A stretch of DNA of 64,000 nt from Macrococcoides epidermidis (GCF_042659445.1 NZ_JBHSSR010000016.1), one strand, 5' to 3'. Positions 27,685 to 37,394 are shown, counted from the stretch's first letter. The notes: generated from the letters alone by a model not told the origin. Translations and numbers: made by a program.

Positions 27685-28182
27685 ATGCGTCGTGAAAAAG
27701 AAGTTAAAGAATTTGAAGAACGCGTAGTTACCATCAACCGTGTATCTAAAGTTGTTAAGGGTGGACGTCGTATGCGTTTCACTGCTTTAGTAGTTGTTGG
27801 AGATAAAAATGGTCGCGTTGGTTTCGGTACTGGTAAAGCACAAGAAGTACCAGAAGCGATTAAAAAAGCAATCGAAGATGCTAAGAAAAACTTAATCACT
27901 GTTCCTCGTGTTAAAGGTACAACACCTCACGAAGTTACAGGTAGATTCGGAGCAGGAAGCGTATTAATCAAACCTGCAGCACCTGGTACAGGAGTTATCG
28001 CTGGTGGTCCAGTCCGTGCCGTGTTAGAATTAGCTGGTATTACTGATATCTTAAGTAAATCATTAGGTTCAAATACACCAATCAACATGGTTCGCGCTAC
28101 TGTTCAAGGTTTAAAAGAACTTAAAGTTGCTGAAGATGTGGCTAAATTACGTGGTAAATCAGTCGAAGAATTATACAATTAA
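27685..28182 (+). CDS. rpsE: 30S ribosomal protein S5
   Basis: S5 acts in translational accuracy and mRNA unwinding; mutations in its N-terminal loop cause spectinomycin resistance. The 165-aa product has RVSKVVKGGRRMRFTALVVV and the GTGVIAGGPVRAVLELAG core. No unusual change is evident in the loop. Confidence 0.97.
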   Translation: MRREKEVKEFEERVVTINRVSKVVKGGRRMRFTALVVVGDKNGRVGFGTGKAQEVPEAIKKAIEDAKKNLITVPRVKGTTPHEVTGRFGAGSVLIKPAAPGTGVIAGGPVRAVLELAGITDILSKSLGSNTPINMVRATVQGLKELKVAEDVAKLRGKSVEELYN

Positions 28183-28196
28183 GGAGGGCATAAACA

Positions 28197-28376
28197 ATGG
28201 CTAAAATTAAGATTACCCTCACTCGTAGTATTATCGGTCGTCCTGAAACACAACGTAAAACTGTTAAAGCTTTAGGGCTTAACAAAATGCATCAAACAGT
28301 TGAAGTTGATGACAACCCTGCGATTCGTGGGCAAATTAACAAAGTAAGTCACTTAGTGACAGTAACAGAAGCATAA
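28197..28376 (+). CDS. rpmD: 50S ribosomal protein L30
   Basis: This 59-aa gene is short and easily missed. The product reads MAKIKITLTRSIIGRPE at the start, then KTVKALGLNKMHQTVEV, and ends SHLVTVTEA, which is standard for bacterial L30. AAGGAGGG lies 8 nt upstream of the ATG, 14 nt after the rpsE stop. Confidence 0.96.
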   Translation: MAKIKITLTRSIIGRPETQRKTVKALGLNKMHQTVEVDDNPAIRGQINKVSHLVTVTEA

Positions 28377-28403
28377 AATTTTTAAGAATAAGGAGGTGCC
28401 GAA

Positions 28404-28844
28404 ATGAAATTACATGAAATGAAACCAGTTGAAGGCGCTCGTAAAGAACGTAACCGTGTTGGTCGCGGTATGGCTTCAGGTAATGGTAAAACAAGTGGAC
28501 GTGGTCACAAAGGTCAAAAAGCACGTTCTGGTGGTGGAGTACGTTTAGGTTTTGAAGGTGGACAATTACCTTTATTCCGTCGTTTACCAAAACGTGGATT
28601 TACAAACATTAACCGTAAAGACTATGCGATTGTTAACTTAGATCAATTAAACCGTTTTGAAGAAGGTACAGAAGTAACACCAGCTTTACTTATTGAATCA
28701 GGTGTAGTATCTAACGAAAAATCAGGTATTAAAATTCTTGGTAATGGTGAATTAACAGCAAAGTTAACAGTAAAAGCTCATAAATTTTCAGCTTCAGCGA
28801 AAGAAGCAATTGAAGGTAAGGGCGGAACAACTGAGGTGATCTAA
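28404..28844 (+). CDS. rplO: 50S ribosomal protein L15
   Basis: L15 is a late-assembly large-subunit protein. The 146-aa product has the glycine-rich N-terminal region (RVGRGMASGNGKTSGRGHKG) and QLPLFRRLPKRGFTN. Its stop overlaps the secY start by one base. Confidence 0.97.
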   Translation: MKLHEMKPVEGARKERNRVGRGMASGNGKTSGRGHKGQKARSGGGVRLGFEGGQLPLFRRLPKRGFTNINRKDYAIVNLDQLNRFEEGTEVTPALLIESGVVSNEKSGIKILGNGELTAKLTVKAHKFSASAKEAIEGKGGTTEVI

Positions 28845-30133
28845 TGTTTGATACGCTTATTAGTTTCTTTAAAGTAAAAGAAATACGTAGCAAAATCATC
28901 TTTACACTCGCAATGTTAATTATCTTTAAAATCGGAACATATATTCCGGTTCCAGGTGTCAACCCAGCAGCGTTTGAAAGTCAGACCAATAAAGGTATTA
29001 CTGATTTGATGAATACGTTTGGTGGGGGAGCACTGCAAAACTTCTCCATTCTTGCAATGGGGATTATGCCCTACATTACTGCATCAATCGTCGTTCAATT
29101 ACTGCAAATGGATGTTGTACCCAAGTTTACAGAATGGTCTAAACAAGGTGAAGTTGGACGTAAAAAGCTAACGCAATTTACGCGTTACTTCACAATTGTA
29201 TTAGCATTCATTCAAGGGTTTGGTATGAGTTATAGTTTCAATAACATGTTAGGTGGTCAATTGATCACGAATACAAGTATATGGAACTTCATTCTTATCG
29301 CTATCGTGTTAACAGCAGGTACTGCATTTTTAATGTGGTTAGGTGAACAAATTACACAACACGGTGTTGGTAATGGTATTTCTATTATCATCTTCGGTGG
29401 TATTTTATCTTCTATTCCACCAGCGTTAATTCAGTTCTATCAACAATCATTTGTTGGTGCGAACGATACAACAATGGCAGTTTTAGAAGCGATTGGTATT
29501 TTTATTGGTATGATACTTCTTACTGCTTTTGCAGTATTCGTACTTCAAGCAGTTCGTAAAATTCCAATTCAATATGCGAAACGCACAACAGGTAACAGAT
29601 TAGCACCACAAGCAACATTCTTACCGTTAAAGGTTAATGCTGCTGGGGTTATTCCGGTTATCTTTGCAATGGCGTTTTTCATGCTTCCGAAGACGTTACA
29701 ATTACTCTTCCCGAAAGCGGATTGGGCAAAAACTTTAGCAGCACATTCTGATCCGGCACAGCCGATCGGTATGATTGTATATGTAATATTAATTATTGCA
29801 TTTGCTTACTTTTATGCATTTGTTCAAGTTAATCCTGAACAAATGGCTGACAATTTAAGAAAACAGGGTAGTTACGTGCCGGGAATTCGTCCTGGTAAAA
29901 ATACTCAAAACTATATTACAAAAGTTCTTTATCGTTTAACTTTTGTTGGTTCTTTATTCTTAGCAGGTATTGCAGTGTTACCATTAATCGTTTCAGATTT
30001 CTTAAACTTACCGCAATCATTACGCATTGGTGGAACAAGTTTATTAATCGTAATTGGGGTGGCATTAGAGACAATTGCTCAGTTAAAGGCTCAACTTGGT
30101 CAACGTGAATATAAAGGTTTTAAAAGACGTTAA
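28844..30133 (+). CDS. secY: Preprotein translocase subunit SecY
   Basis: SecY is the channel of the Sec translocon in the cytoplasmic membrane. The 429-aa product has ten predicted helices, with family stretches RSKIIFTLAMLIIFKIGTY, the GGGALQNFSILAMGIMPYI plug region, and the cytosolic loop FVQVNPEQMADNLRKQGSYV. Overlap with rplO indicates coupling. Confidence 0.98.
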   Translation: MFDTLISFFKVKEIRSKIIFTLAMLIIFKIGTYIPVPGVNPAAFESQTNKGITDLMNTFGGGALQNFSILAMGIMPYITASIVVQLLQMDVVPKFTEWSKQGEVGRKKLTQFTRYFTIVLAFIQGFGMSYSFNNMLGGQLITNTSIWNFILIAIVLTAGTAFLMWLGEQITQHGVGNGISIIIFGGILSSIPPALIQFYQQSFVGANDTTMAVLEAIGIFIGMILLTAFAVFVLQAVRKIPIQYAKRTTGNRLAPQATFLPLKVNAAGVIPVIFAMAFFMLPKTLQLLFPKADWAKTLAAHSDPAQPIGMIVYVILIIAFAYFYAFVQVNPEQMADNLRKQGSYVPGIRPGKNTQNYITKVLYRLTFVGSLFLAGIAVLPLIVSDFLNLPQSLRIGGTSLLIVIGVALETIAQLKAQLGQREYKGFKRR

Positions 30134-30150
30134 TGTCTGGAGGGCATTTT

Positions 30151-30798
30151 ATGAATATCATTTTAATGGGCTTACCTGGCGCAGGTAAAGGGACTCAAGC
30201 GAGTGAAATTATTAAGAAATACCCAATTCCTCATATTTCTACTGGAGACATGTTCCGTGCAGCTATCAAAAATAATACTGAGCTTGGTCAAAAAGCAAAG
30301 TCATTTATGGATAACGGCGAACTTGTTCCAGATGAAGTTACGATTGGTATCGTTCGTGAAAGATTGTTAGAAGAAGATGCTAAACGCGGTTTCCTACTTG
30401 ATGGTTTCCCAAGAACAGTTGAGCAGGCTGAAGCACTGAACGAAATGTTAGCTGCTGTGGATCGTAAGATTGAAGGCGTAATTAACATTGATGTTCAGGA
30501 AGAAGAATTGATGAACCGTTTAACGGGACGTCGTATTTGCGAAACTTGTGGGACAACTTATCATTTAGTGTTCAATCCACCTAAAGTAGAAGGTATTTGT
30601 GATATTGATGGTGGAAAGTTATATCAACGTGCAGATGATAATCCTGAAACAGTTCGTACACGTTTAGACGTAAACATTAAACAAACGAAACCATTACTTG
30701 ATTTCTATACAAATCAAGGTGTGCTTTTCAATGTTGATGGTTCGAAAGACATTAAGGATGTTACTACTGAAGTTGAGAAGGTATTAAATCAGCTTTAA
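30151..30798 (+). CDS. adk: Adenylate kinase
   Basis: This enzyme converts ATP plus AMP to two ADP in the cytoplasm. The 215-aa long-form enzyme has the P-loop GLPGAGKGTQA (residues 7-17), the AMP site ISTGDMFRAA, and DGFPRTVEQAEAL. The LID domain has a structural zinc site with CETC and CDID (Cys3-Asp type). ATG 30151 is chosen over 30133 because GGAGGG precedes it. Confidence 0.97.
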   Translation: MNIILMGLPGAGKGTQASEIIKKYPIPHISTGDMFRAAIKNNTELGQKAKSFMDNGELVPDEVTIGIVRERLLEEDAKRGFLLDGFPRTVEQAEALNEMLAAVDRKIEGVINIDVQEEELMNRLTGRRICETCGTTYHLVFNPPKVEGICDIDGGKLYQRADDNPETVRTRLDVNIKQTKPLLDFYTNQGVLFNVDGSKDIKDVTTEVEKVLNQL

Positions 30799-30849
30799 TC
30801 GTTTACCGAGATTCACCTCCTGGTGAGTTGCTTAAGTGGATGTGATCAG

Positions 30850-31131
30850 TTGAATCAAGTAAGTATTGGTCAAATTGTCACGAGTAATCGTGGCAAAGAT
30901 AAAGGGTTACCTGGAGTCATTATTGCTATTATCGATCATCGATTTGTACTTGTTGCAGACGGAGATAAACGGACTTATGAATATCCAAAGAAAAAGAACC
31001 TGTCGCATTTAATACTAAGTGATGAACACTCACCTGAAATTAAATCGAGTATTTCTGAAGCAGGTTTTGTAACAGACGCTAAATTACGTTACGTTTTGCA
31101 AAAATATACCGCTCGAATTTCGGAATCTTGA
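30850..31131 (+). CDS. KOW-motif RNA-binding protein (L14e-like)
   Basis: The 93-aa product begins [20 protein letters not shown] and has a KOW-like turn ([20 protein letters not shown]) followed by [20 protein letters not shown]. It resembles the small KOW proteins found between adk/map and infA in Bacilli. I place the start at TTG 30850: the preceding GGATGTGATC is a near-perfect extended Shine-Dalgarno sequence. A GTG at 30823 is in frame but has no ribosome site. The role is unknown, probably ribosome-related. Confidence 0.8.
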
Positions 31132-31151
31132 TAAAAAGGGGGAATTTGAAA

Positions 31152-31370
31152 ATGGCTAAACAAGATGTAATTGAATTAGAAGGTACTGTATTAGATACTT
31201 TACCAAATGCAATGTTTAAAGTAGAATTAGAAAATGGTCATGAGATCTTAGCGCATGTTAGCGGTAAAATTCGTATGAACTACATCCGTATTCTACCTGG
31301 CGACAAAGTAACTGTTGAAATGAGTCCTTACGATTTAACTCGTGGACGCATTACGTATCGTTATAAATAA
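31152..31370 (+). CDS. infA: Translation initiation factor IF-1
   Basis: IF-1 occupies the A site during initiation. The 72-aa product begins [20 protein letters not shown] and ends [11 protein letters not shown], diagnostic of the family. AAGGGGG precedes ATG 31152. Confidence 0.97.
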
Positions 31371-31393
31371 TAAGAACTCCAATATTAAATTAG

Positions 31394-31519
<126 letters not shown>

Positions 31520-31541
31520 GAAAACAGGAGGTGCAATATAA

Positions 31542-31907
31542 ATGGCACGTATCGCAGGTGTAGACGTACCACGTGAGAAACGCGTAGTGATCGCATTAAC
31601 TTACGTTTATGGTATTGGTAAAACAACAGCTCAAAAAATCTTAGCAGCTGCTAATGTTAACGAGAGTACTCGTGTGCGCGACTTAACAGAAGATGAATTA
31701 AACAGAATCCGTGAACAAGTAGATGGATACAAAGTTGAAGGTGACTTACGTCGTGAGATCAACTTAAACATCAAACGTTTAATGGAAATTGCTTCATACA
31801 GAGGTATTCGTCACCGTCGTGGTTTACCAACACGTGGACAAAATACTAAAAACAATGCACGTACTCGTAAAGGTCCAGTTAAGACCGTTGCTAACAAGAA
31901 GAAATAA
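31542..31907 (+). CDS. rpsM: 30S ribosomal protein S13
   Basis: S13 lies in the 30S head and contacts the P-site tRNA. The 121-aa product begins MARIAGVDVPREKRVVIAL and has YRGIRHRRGLPTRGQ near the end. Confidence 0.97.
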   Translation: MARIAGVDVPREKRVVIALTYVYGIGKTTAQKILAAANVNESTRVRDLTEDELNRIREQVDGYKVEGDLRREINLNIKRLMEIASYRGIRHRRGLPTRGQNTKNNARTRKGPVKTVANKKK

Positions 31908-31927
31908 TAAGTAAAGGAGTGAGCTAA

Positions 31928-32317
31928 ATGGCACGTAAACAAGTATCACGTAAGCGTAGAGTTAAAAAGAATATTGAGTCTGGTGTTGCACACATCCGTT
32001 CAACATTCAACAATACAATCGTAACAATTACTGATGAATTCGGTAATGCTTTATCATGGTCATCTGCTGGTGCGTTAGGTTTCAGAGGTTCTCGTAAATC
32101 TACACCATTCGCAGCTCAAATGGCATCAGAAACTGCATCTAAAGCAGCTATGGAACATGGTTTAAAAACTGTAGAAGTTACTGTTAAAGGACCTGGTCAA
32201 GGTCGTGAAGCAGCAATTCGTGCGTTACAATCAGCTGGTTTAGAAATTACAGCGATTAAAGACGTTACACCAGTACCACATAACGGTTGTCGTCCACCGA
32301 AACGTCGTCGCGTATAA
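31928..32317 (+). CDS. rpsK: 30S ribosomal protein S11
   Basis: S11 forms part of the platform near the Shine-Dalgarno helix. The 129-aa product has HIRSTFNNTIVTITDEFGNA and ends TPVPHNGCRPPKRRRV. RBS is AAGGAGTGAG. Confidence 0.97.
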   Translation: MARKQVSRKRRVKKNIESGVAHIRSTFNNTIVTITDEFGNALSWSSAGALGFRGSRKSTPFAAQMASETASKAAMEHGLKTVEVTVKGPGQGREAAIRALQSAGLEITAIKDVTPVPHNGCRPPKRRRV

Positions 32318-32400
32318 TTTTCAATTAGTATCAAAGACACTTATAATAGTATATGGAACTAAAATAAAATTATTCGACGTTGTTGAAGGAGGATTATTAC

Positions 32401-33345
32401 ATGATTGAAATCGAAAAACCTAGAATTGAGACAGTTGAAATTAGTGAAGATTCTAAATTCGGTAAATTCGTAGTTGAACCGTTAGAACGTGGTTATGGTA
32501 CAACATTAGGAAACTCCTTACGTCGTATCCTATTATCTTCATTACCAGGTGCGGCTGTTAAGAATATTGAAATCGAAGGTGTCTTACATGAATTCTCAGC
32601 TGTTGAGAATGTAGTGGAAGATGTTACAACAATGATCATGAACATCAAAAAGCTTGCGCTTAAAATCTACTCTGATGAAGATAAAACGCTTGAAATTGAT
32701 GTAAAAGATGAAGGCGTTGTTACTGCGAAAGATATTATGCATGACAGTGATGTTGAAATTTTAAATCCTGATTTAAAAATCGCAACAGTATCTAAAGGTG
32801 GACACTTAAAAATGCGTTTGGTAGCAAATGCAGGACGTGGTTACACTTTAGCTGAAGATAATAACACAAGTGATTTACCAATTGGAGTAATTCCAGTTGA
32901 TTCAATCTACACACCAGTTGAGCGTGTAAACTACACAGTAGAGAATACACGTGTTGGTCAAAGTACTAACTTTGACAAATTAACTTTAGATGTATGGACT
33001 GATGGATCATTAACACCACAAGAAGCTATTTCTTTAGGTGCTAAGATTATGACAGAACATTTAAACATCTTCGTTGACTTAACTGATGAAGCACAAAATG
33101 CTGAAATCATGATTGAAAAAGAAGAAGATCACAAAGAAAAAGTACTTGAAATGTCGATTGAAGAACTTGATTTATCAGTTCGTTCTTATAACTGTCTGAA
33201 ACGTGCAGGTATTAATTCTGTTCAGGAATTAGCCGACAAATCAGAAGCTGATATGATGAAAGTTCGTAACTTAGGACGCAAGTCTTTAGAAGAAGTTAAA
33301 TTTAAATTAGAAGACTTAGGTCTTGGATTAAGAAAAGAAGACTAG
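32401..33345 (+). CDS. rpoA: RNA polymerase subunit alpha
   Basis: This subunit dimerises to start RNA polymerase assembly; its C-terminal domain contacts UP elements and activators. The 314-aa product has the N-terminal RGYGTTLGNSLRRILLSSLP motif and a CTD with LSVRSYNCLKRAGINSVQEL and LGRKSLEEVK. ATG 32401 follows AAGGAGG; the longer frame from 32380 is rejected. A TATAAT at 32342-32347 hints at an extra promoter. Confidence 0.98.
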   Translation: MIEIEKPRIETVEISEDSKFGKFVVEPLERGYGTTLGNSLRRILLSSLPGAAVKNIEIEGVLHEFSAVENVVEDVTTMIMNIKKLALKIYSDEDKTLEIDVKDEGVVTAKDIMHDSDVEILNPDLKIATVSKGGHLKMRLVANAGRGYTLAEDNNTSDLPIGVIPVDSIYTPVERVNYTVENTRVGQSTNFDKLTLDVWTDGSLTPQEAISLGAKIMTEHLNIFVDLTDEAQNAEIMIEKEEDHKEKVLEMSIEELDLSVRSYNCLKRAGINSVQELADKSEADMMKVRNLGRKSLEEVKFKLEDLGLGLRKED

Positions 33346-33364
33346 TTAAAGGAGGTTACGATTC

Positions 33365-33733
33365 ATGGGTTACAGAAAATTAGGTCGTACATCAGATCAA
33401 CGTAAAGCTATGTTACGCGATTTAGCAACTTCTTTAATCGTTAACGAGCGAATCGAAACGACTGAAGCACGCGCGAAAGAATTACGTAAAATCGTAGAAA
33501 AATTAATTACTTTAGGTAAACGTGGAGACTTACATGCTCGCCGTCAAGCAGCTGAAGTTTTACGTCGTGTTGAAATTTTAAACGAAGATGAAACTACACA
33601 ATTCGCAATTCAAAAATTATTCTCTGACATTGCTCCTCGTTACACAGAGCGTCAAGGTGGATATACTAGAATTATGAAAGTTGGACCACGTCGTGGAGAC
33701 GGTTCAGAAATGGTTATCATCGAATTAGTATAA
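33365..33733 (+). CDS. rplQ: 50S ribosomal protein L17
   Basis: L17 is placed near the tunnel exit. The 122-aa product begins MGYRKLGRTSDQRKAMLRDL and ends GDGSEMVIIELV. It closes the ribosomal cluster; terminators lie downstream. Confidence 0.97.
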   Translation: MGYRKLGRTSDQRKAMLRDLATSLIVNERIETTEARAKELRKIVEKLITLGKRGDLHARRQAAEVLRRVEILNEDETTQFAIQKLFSDIAPRYTERQGGYTRIMKVGPRRGDGSEMVIIELV

Positions 33734-33900
33734 TAATAATCATCATGGATTTAGGGATCACTTATCTTACACATACACACATAAGCAAATGAGTGCAACG
33801 ATAATGTTTGCCACACACAGATATTGTCTAGCTCAGAGTACTTCGCCATAATAGAATAACGTTTTGCGTGACCTCTAGGCGGAGTGCGCGCTTTTTTCAT
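33734..33900 (+). other. Structured intergenic sequence after rplQ, unidentified
   Basis: There is no gene here. A long-range helix is possible: ACTTCGCC (33840-33847) with GGCGGAGT (33878-33885, one G-U pair), followed by GCGCGC and six T (33886-33897). This could be a first terminator or a small RNA. I do not recognise a known family. Confidence 0.35.
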
Positions 33901-33906
33901 TATTAA

Positions 33907-33927
33907 ATCCGGAATTCCGGGTTTTTT
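33907..33927 (+). terminator. Intrinsic terminator of the ribosomal cluster
   Basis: ATCCGG pairs with CCGGGT around AATT (the core CCGGAATTCCGG is a perfect palindrome), followed by six T. Confidence 0.75.
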
Positions 33928-33944
33928 ATTTATATACAGACATT

Positions 33945-33974
33945 TTGTTTTGTGTTAATGATTTATGGTATAAA
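33945..33974 (+). promoter_or_regulatory. Probable promoter of ecfA1
   Basis: TTGTTT (33945-33950) and TATAAA (33969-33974) lie 18 bp apart, about 55 bp before the ecfA1 start. Confidence 0.55.
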
Positions 33975-34029
33975 TAATTAACAGAACATGAAATGTATTG
34001 ATTTAAATTAAAAAAAGAAAGGTGAATGT

Positions 34030-34830
34030 ATGGAACCGATCATTACAATAAACAATTTATCATATACTTATGATGGTCAGAGTATTCCCGCAATTGACGA
34101 TCTTTCTTTAACGATTAATAAAGGCGAGTGGATATCCATTGTTGGTCATAACGGTTCAGGTAAGTCGACTTTACTTAAACTGATCGGTGGTATTGAACTT
34201 ATCCAAAAAGGTGACATTACAATTAATAAAATCAAACTCAGAGAAGATACAATCCAATCTGTACATGAACAGTTAGGCATAGTATTTCAAAATCCGGATA
34301 ACCAATTTGTTGGTGCAACAGTTGAAGATGACATTGCCTTCGGATTAGAAAATTATGGTGTCCCTCATGATGAAATGCATGTACGTGTAAATCAGGCTTT
34401 AGAGGCCGTTGAAATGTCACATATGAGAAGACATGAACCACATCATTTATCTGGTGGTCAGAAGCAGCGTGTAGCGATAGCAAGCGTATTGGCGCTACAA
34501 CCTGAAATCATCATTTTAGACGAAGCGACATCAATGCTGGATCCTGAAGGACGTACTGAAATATTAAGAATAATAAAGCGTGTACAACAAACACATCGGC
34601 TTACAATTATACATATTACGCATCATCTGGAAGAAACGCTGGACAGTGATCGCATCTTTGTAATGAACAAAGGCAGTGTTGTGCTGTCCGGCACACCGGA
34701 AACGATATATAAAAGTGCTGATGAATTAATCTCTATAGGACTTGATTTGCCATTTGAAATGAAAGTAAATCGACTATTATTTAATCAGGATGAATTTATA
34801 ACAACAGAGGAGTTGCTCAAGAAACTATGA
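34030..34830 (+). CDS. ecfA1: ECF transporter ATPase EcfA1
   Basis: This is one of two ATPases of the shared energy-coupling module for vitamin and metal uptake. The 266-aa product has Walker A GHNGSGKST, the Q-loop VFQNPDNQFVGATVEDDIAF typical of the family, signature LSGGQKQR and Walker B IIILDEATSMLDPEG. The end overlaps ecfA2 by 4 nt. Substrate-specific S components are encoded elsewhere. Confidence 0.95.
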   Translation: MEPIITINNLSYTYDGQSIPAIDDLSLTINKGEWISIVGHNGSGKSTLLKLIGGIELIQKGDITINKIKLREDTIQSVHEQLGIVFQNPDNQFVGATVEDDIAFGLENYGVPHDEMHVRVNQALEAVEMSHMRRHEPHHLSGGQKQRVAIASVLALQPEIIILDEATSMLDPEGRTEILRIIKRVQQTHRLTIIHITHHLEETLDSDRIFVMNKGSVVLSGTPETIYKSADELISIGLDLPFEMKVNRLLFNQDEFITTEELLKKL

Positions 34831-35681
34831 AGATACAATTAAACGACGTTGGTTTTCATTATTCTAAAGACACTCCTTTTGAAGTTCGTGCTTTAACAGA
34901 CATTAATATGACGTTTGTTGAGAATAAATTTTATGCGATTATCGGACATACTGGATCAGGTAAATCTACTGTGATTCAGCATTTAAATGCACTGATTAAA
35001 CCGACAGAAGGTAACATCGATATTGATGGACAAGTGATAACTCACAAAACGAAGAATAAATATCTCAAACCTATACGAAAAAAAGTCGGGATGGTCTTTC
35101 AGTTTGCAGAGCAGCAATTATTTGAAGAAACTGTGCTTAAAGATATCATGTTTGGTCCTTTGAACTATGGTATAGCGGAAAAAGTTGCTGAGGCACGCGC
35201 ACGTGAACTATTTAAATTATTTGGTATGGATGAGTCTGTCCTTCATAAAAGCCCGTTTGAGCTCTCTGGAGGGCAAATGCGACGTGTTGCAATAATGGGA
35301 GTACTTGCGATGAAACCTGATGTACTAATCGTTGATGAACCAACAGCAGGACTTGATCCGAGAGGACAACAGGAAATTATGACTTTGTTTCATCAGCTGC
35401 AGCAAGATTTAGGGATCACTGTTATATTAGTTACACATCAAATGGACCAGGCAGCCCGTGCTGATTATTTATATGTGATGCATCAAGGAGAGTTAGTAGA
35501 TCAAGGTACACCTCAAGAAATATTCAGTAAAGATTTAACACACTTTGACATCCATCCACCTGAGATTACACAGTTACAAAGAAAGTTTGAAACAAAATAT
35601 AATACTAAATTGCCATACACTGCGCTTTCGATAGAAGATTTTAATGCAATGTATCAAGAATGGAGGAAAAGCCATGCTTGA
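34827..35681 (+). CDS. ecfA2: ECF transporter ATPase EcfA2
   Basis: This is the second ATPase of the ECF module, 284 aa. Walker A is GHTGSGKST, the Q-loop is VFQFAEQQLFEETV (diagnostic of EcfA2), the signature is LSGGQMRR and Walker B is VLIVDEPTAGLDPRGQ. Its start overlaps ecfA1 and its end overlaps ecfT by 8 nt, so the three are translationally coupled. Confidence 0.95.
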   Translation: MKIQLNDVGFHYSKDTPFEVRALTDINMTFVENKFYAIIGHTGSGKSTVIQHLNALIKPTEGNIDIDGQVITHKTKNKYLKPIRKKVGMVFQFAEQQLFEETVLKDIMFGPLNYGIAEKVAEARARELFKLFGMDESVLHKSPFELSGGQMRRVAIMGVLAMKPDVLIVDEPTAGLDPRGQQEIMTLFHQLQQDLGITVILVTHQMDQAARADYLYVMHQGELVDQGTPQEIFSKDLTHFDIHPPEITQLQRKFETKYNTKLPYTALSIEDFNAMYQEWRKSHA

Positions 35682-36477
35682 TAAAATGATTCTTGGTAGA
35701 TTTGTCCCAATTGACTCTTTCGTACATTCGTTAGATCCGAGAGCGAAGTTGATCTTTGTATTTATTATGACGATACTCGTTTTCTTTATGGATAACTGGT
35801 ATGGTTATCTGTTTGGTTTTGTATTGGTATTCCTCATTATTAAATTATCTAATCTTAAATTTATGTTTGTTTTTAATGGTATTAAGCCTATCCTGTTTTT
35901 AATCATTTTTACATTTTTAATGCATGTCTTTTTGACGAAGGGCGGCAGAACATTATTCGACTGGGGAATATTTAATATTCAAATGGATGGTGTGTTGATG
36001 GGGATAATGATTTCATTTCGCTTTATTATTATTATCTTCTTATCGACAGTAATGACACTCACGACAAGTCCAATCGCTTTGACTGATGCAATTGAATCAA
36101 TATTAAATCCATTCAAGAAAATAAAGTTACCAGTACATGAACTTGCGCTAATGATGTCTATCGCTCTTCGTTTTATTCCAACATTGATGGATGAAACGCA
36201 GAAAGTAATGAAAGCACAAATGTCTCGAGGTAGTGATTTAGCGAGTGGGAACGCATTGCAACGCTTCAAAGCAATTGGACCATTGCTTATTCCGTTATTT
36301 GTATCAGCATTTAAACGCGCAGATGATTTAGCGATTGCCATGGAAGTAAGAGGATATAAAGGAGACACTGGACGCACAAAATATCGACAACTTAAATGGC
36401 AAACGAAAGATACACTTACGATACTTACACTTATTCCAATCGGTGTCATCATATTTATATTAAGGAGCATCACATAA
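35674..36477 (+). CDS. ecfT: ECF transporter transmembrane coupling protein EcfT
   Basis: This is the membrane scaffold joining the ATPases to interchangeable S components. The 267-aa product has about five to six membrane helices and the two coupling motifs of EcfT, seen as AQMSRGSDLASG and AMEVRGYKGDTGRTKY (Ala-x-x-x-RG type). ATG 35674 follows GGAGGA inside ecfA2. The truA start follows the stop directly. Confidence 0.94.
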   Translation: MLDKMILGRFVPIDSFVHSLDPRAKLIFVFIMTILVFFMDNWYGYLFGFVLVFLIIKLSNLKFMFVFNGIKPILFLIIFTFLMHVFLTKGGRTLFDWGIFNIQMDGVLMGIMISFRFIIIIFLSTVMTLTTSPIALTDAIESILNPFKKIKLPVHELALMMSIALRFIPTLMDETQKVMKAQMSRGSDLASGNALQRFKAIGPLLIPLFVSAFKRADDLAIAMEVRGYKGDTGRTKYRQLKWQTKDTLTILTLIPIGVIIFILRSIT

Positions 36478-37296
36478 ATGGAACGCATATTGTTACAACT
36501 CTCATATAACGGTGCGGACTTTCAGGGATTTCAAATTCAGAATGAAGGTCGCACTGTGCAATATGAATTAGAACGTATATTAAAACGCATGCATAAAGAT
36601 TTTATCAGAATTCATCCGTCCTCTCGAACAGATAAAGGTGTACATGCATTGATGCAGTACGTCCATTTCGATACACCATTGTCACTACCGACAAATAAAT
36701 GGCAACATGCCTTTAATTCTGCATTACCAGACGATATATATATCAATCAAGTGACAAAGATTAATGCAGATTTTCATTCCCGTTATGACTGTTTAGGTAA
36801 AGCATATCGCTATAAAGTTTATAAAGCGCCTCATAGAGATGTGCTGAAAAGAGGCATTGAAACGCATATTACTGAAACACTAGATACTCGAAAGATGAAT
36901 GAAGCGGCAAATTACTTCATTGGCACACACGACTTTACATCGTTTTGTTCGGCGAAGACAGAAATTGAGAACAAAGAACGTACAATGTATAAATTTGAAG
37001 TGATAGAAACTGATACAGGTTATGAATTCTTCGTCATTGGAAGCGGCTTTCTTTATAACATGGTCCGTATTATGGTGCATTTCTTAATGGACGTGGGACG
37101 AGGAAAAAGACAAGGGTCAGAAATACCCGCAATCATTGCAGCCAGTGATAGAACGAAAGCAGGAAAGACAGCGCCAGCTGAAGGATTATATTTAGAAAAG
37201 ATCTATCTGTCACCTGAAGAACTCACACAAGATATACCGAAAGGGACAACCATCACACTTAAACCAACCCGCAGACAATTAACACCACAATCTTAA
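36478..37296 (+). CDS. truA: tRNA pseudouridine(38-40) synthase TruA
   Basis: This enzyme isomerises uridines 38-40 of the anticodon stem. The 272-aa product has catalytic D52 in SSRTDKGVHA, the N-terminal LSYNGADFQGFQIQ, and the later GSGFLYNMVRIMV motif. It is the fourth gene of the ecf operon. Confidence 0.96.
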   Translation: MERILLQLSYNGADFQGFQIQNEGRTVQYELERILKRMHKDFIRIHPSSRTDKGVHALMQYVHFDTPLSLPTNKWQHAFNSALPDDIYINQVTKINADFHSRYDCLGKAYRYKVYKAPHRDVLKRGIETHITETLDTRKMNEAANYFIGTHDFTSFCSAKTEIENKERTMYKFEVIETDTGYEFFVIGSGFLYNMVRIMVHFLMDVGRGKRQGSEIPAIIAASDRTKAGKTAPAEGLYLEKIYLSPEELTQDIPKGTTITLKPTRRQLTPQS

Positions 37297-37343
37297 ATCC
37301 GTTATAACGAATAAAAATAAATAAAAAGAATTTGGGAATAAGA

Positions 37344-37371
37344 TTGACAAACACCCTTGAAATGTTATAAG
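37344..37371 (+). promoter_or_regulatory. Promoter of rplM-rpsI
   Basis: A consensus TTGACA (37344-37349) is followed after 16 bp by TATAAG (37366-37371). Confidence 0.75.
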
Positions 37372-37394
37372 ATAGACAACGGTATTGTTTAATA

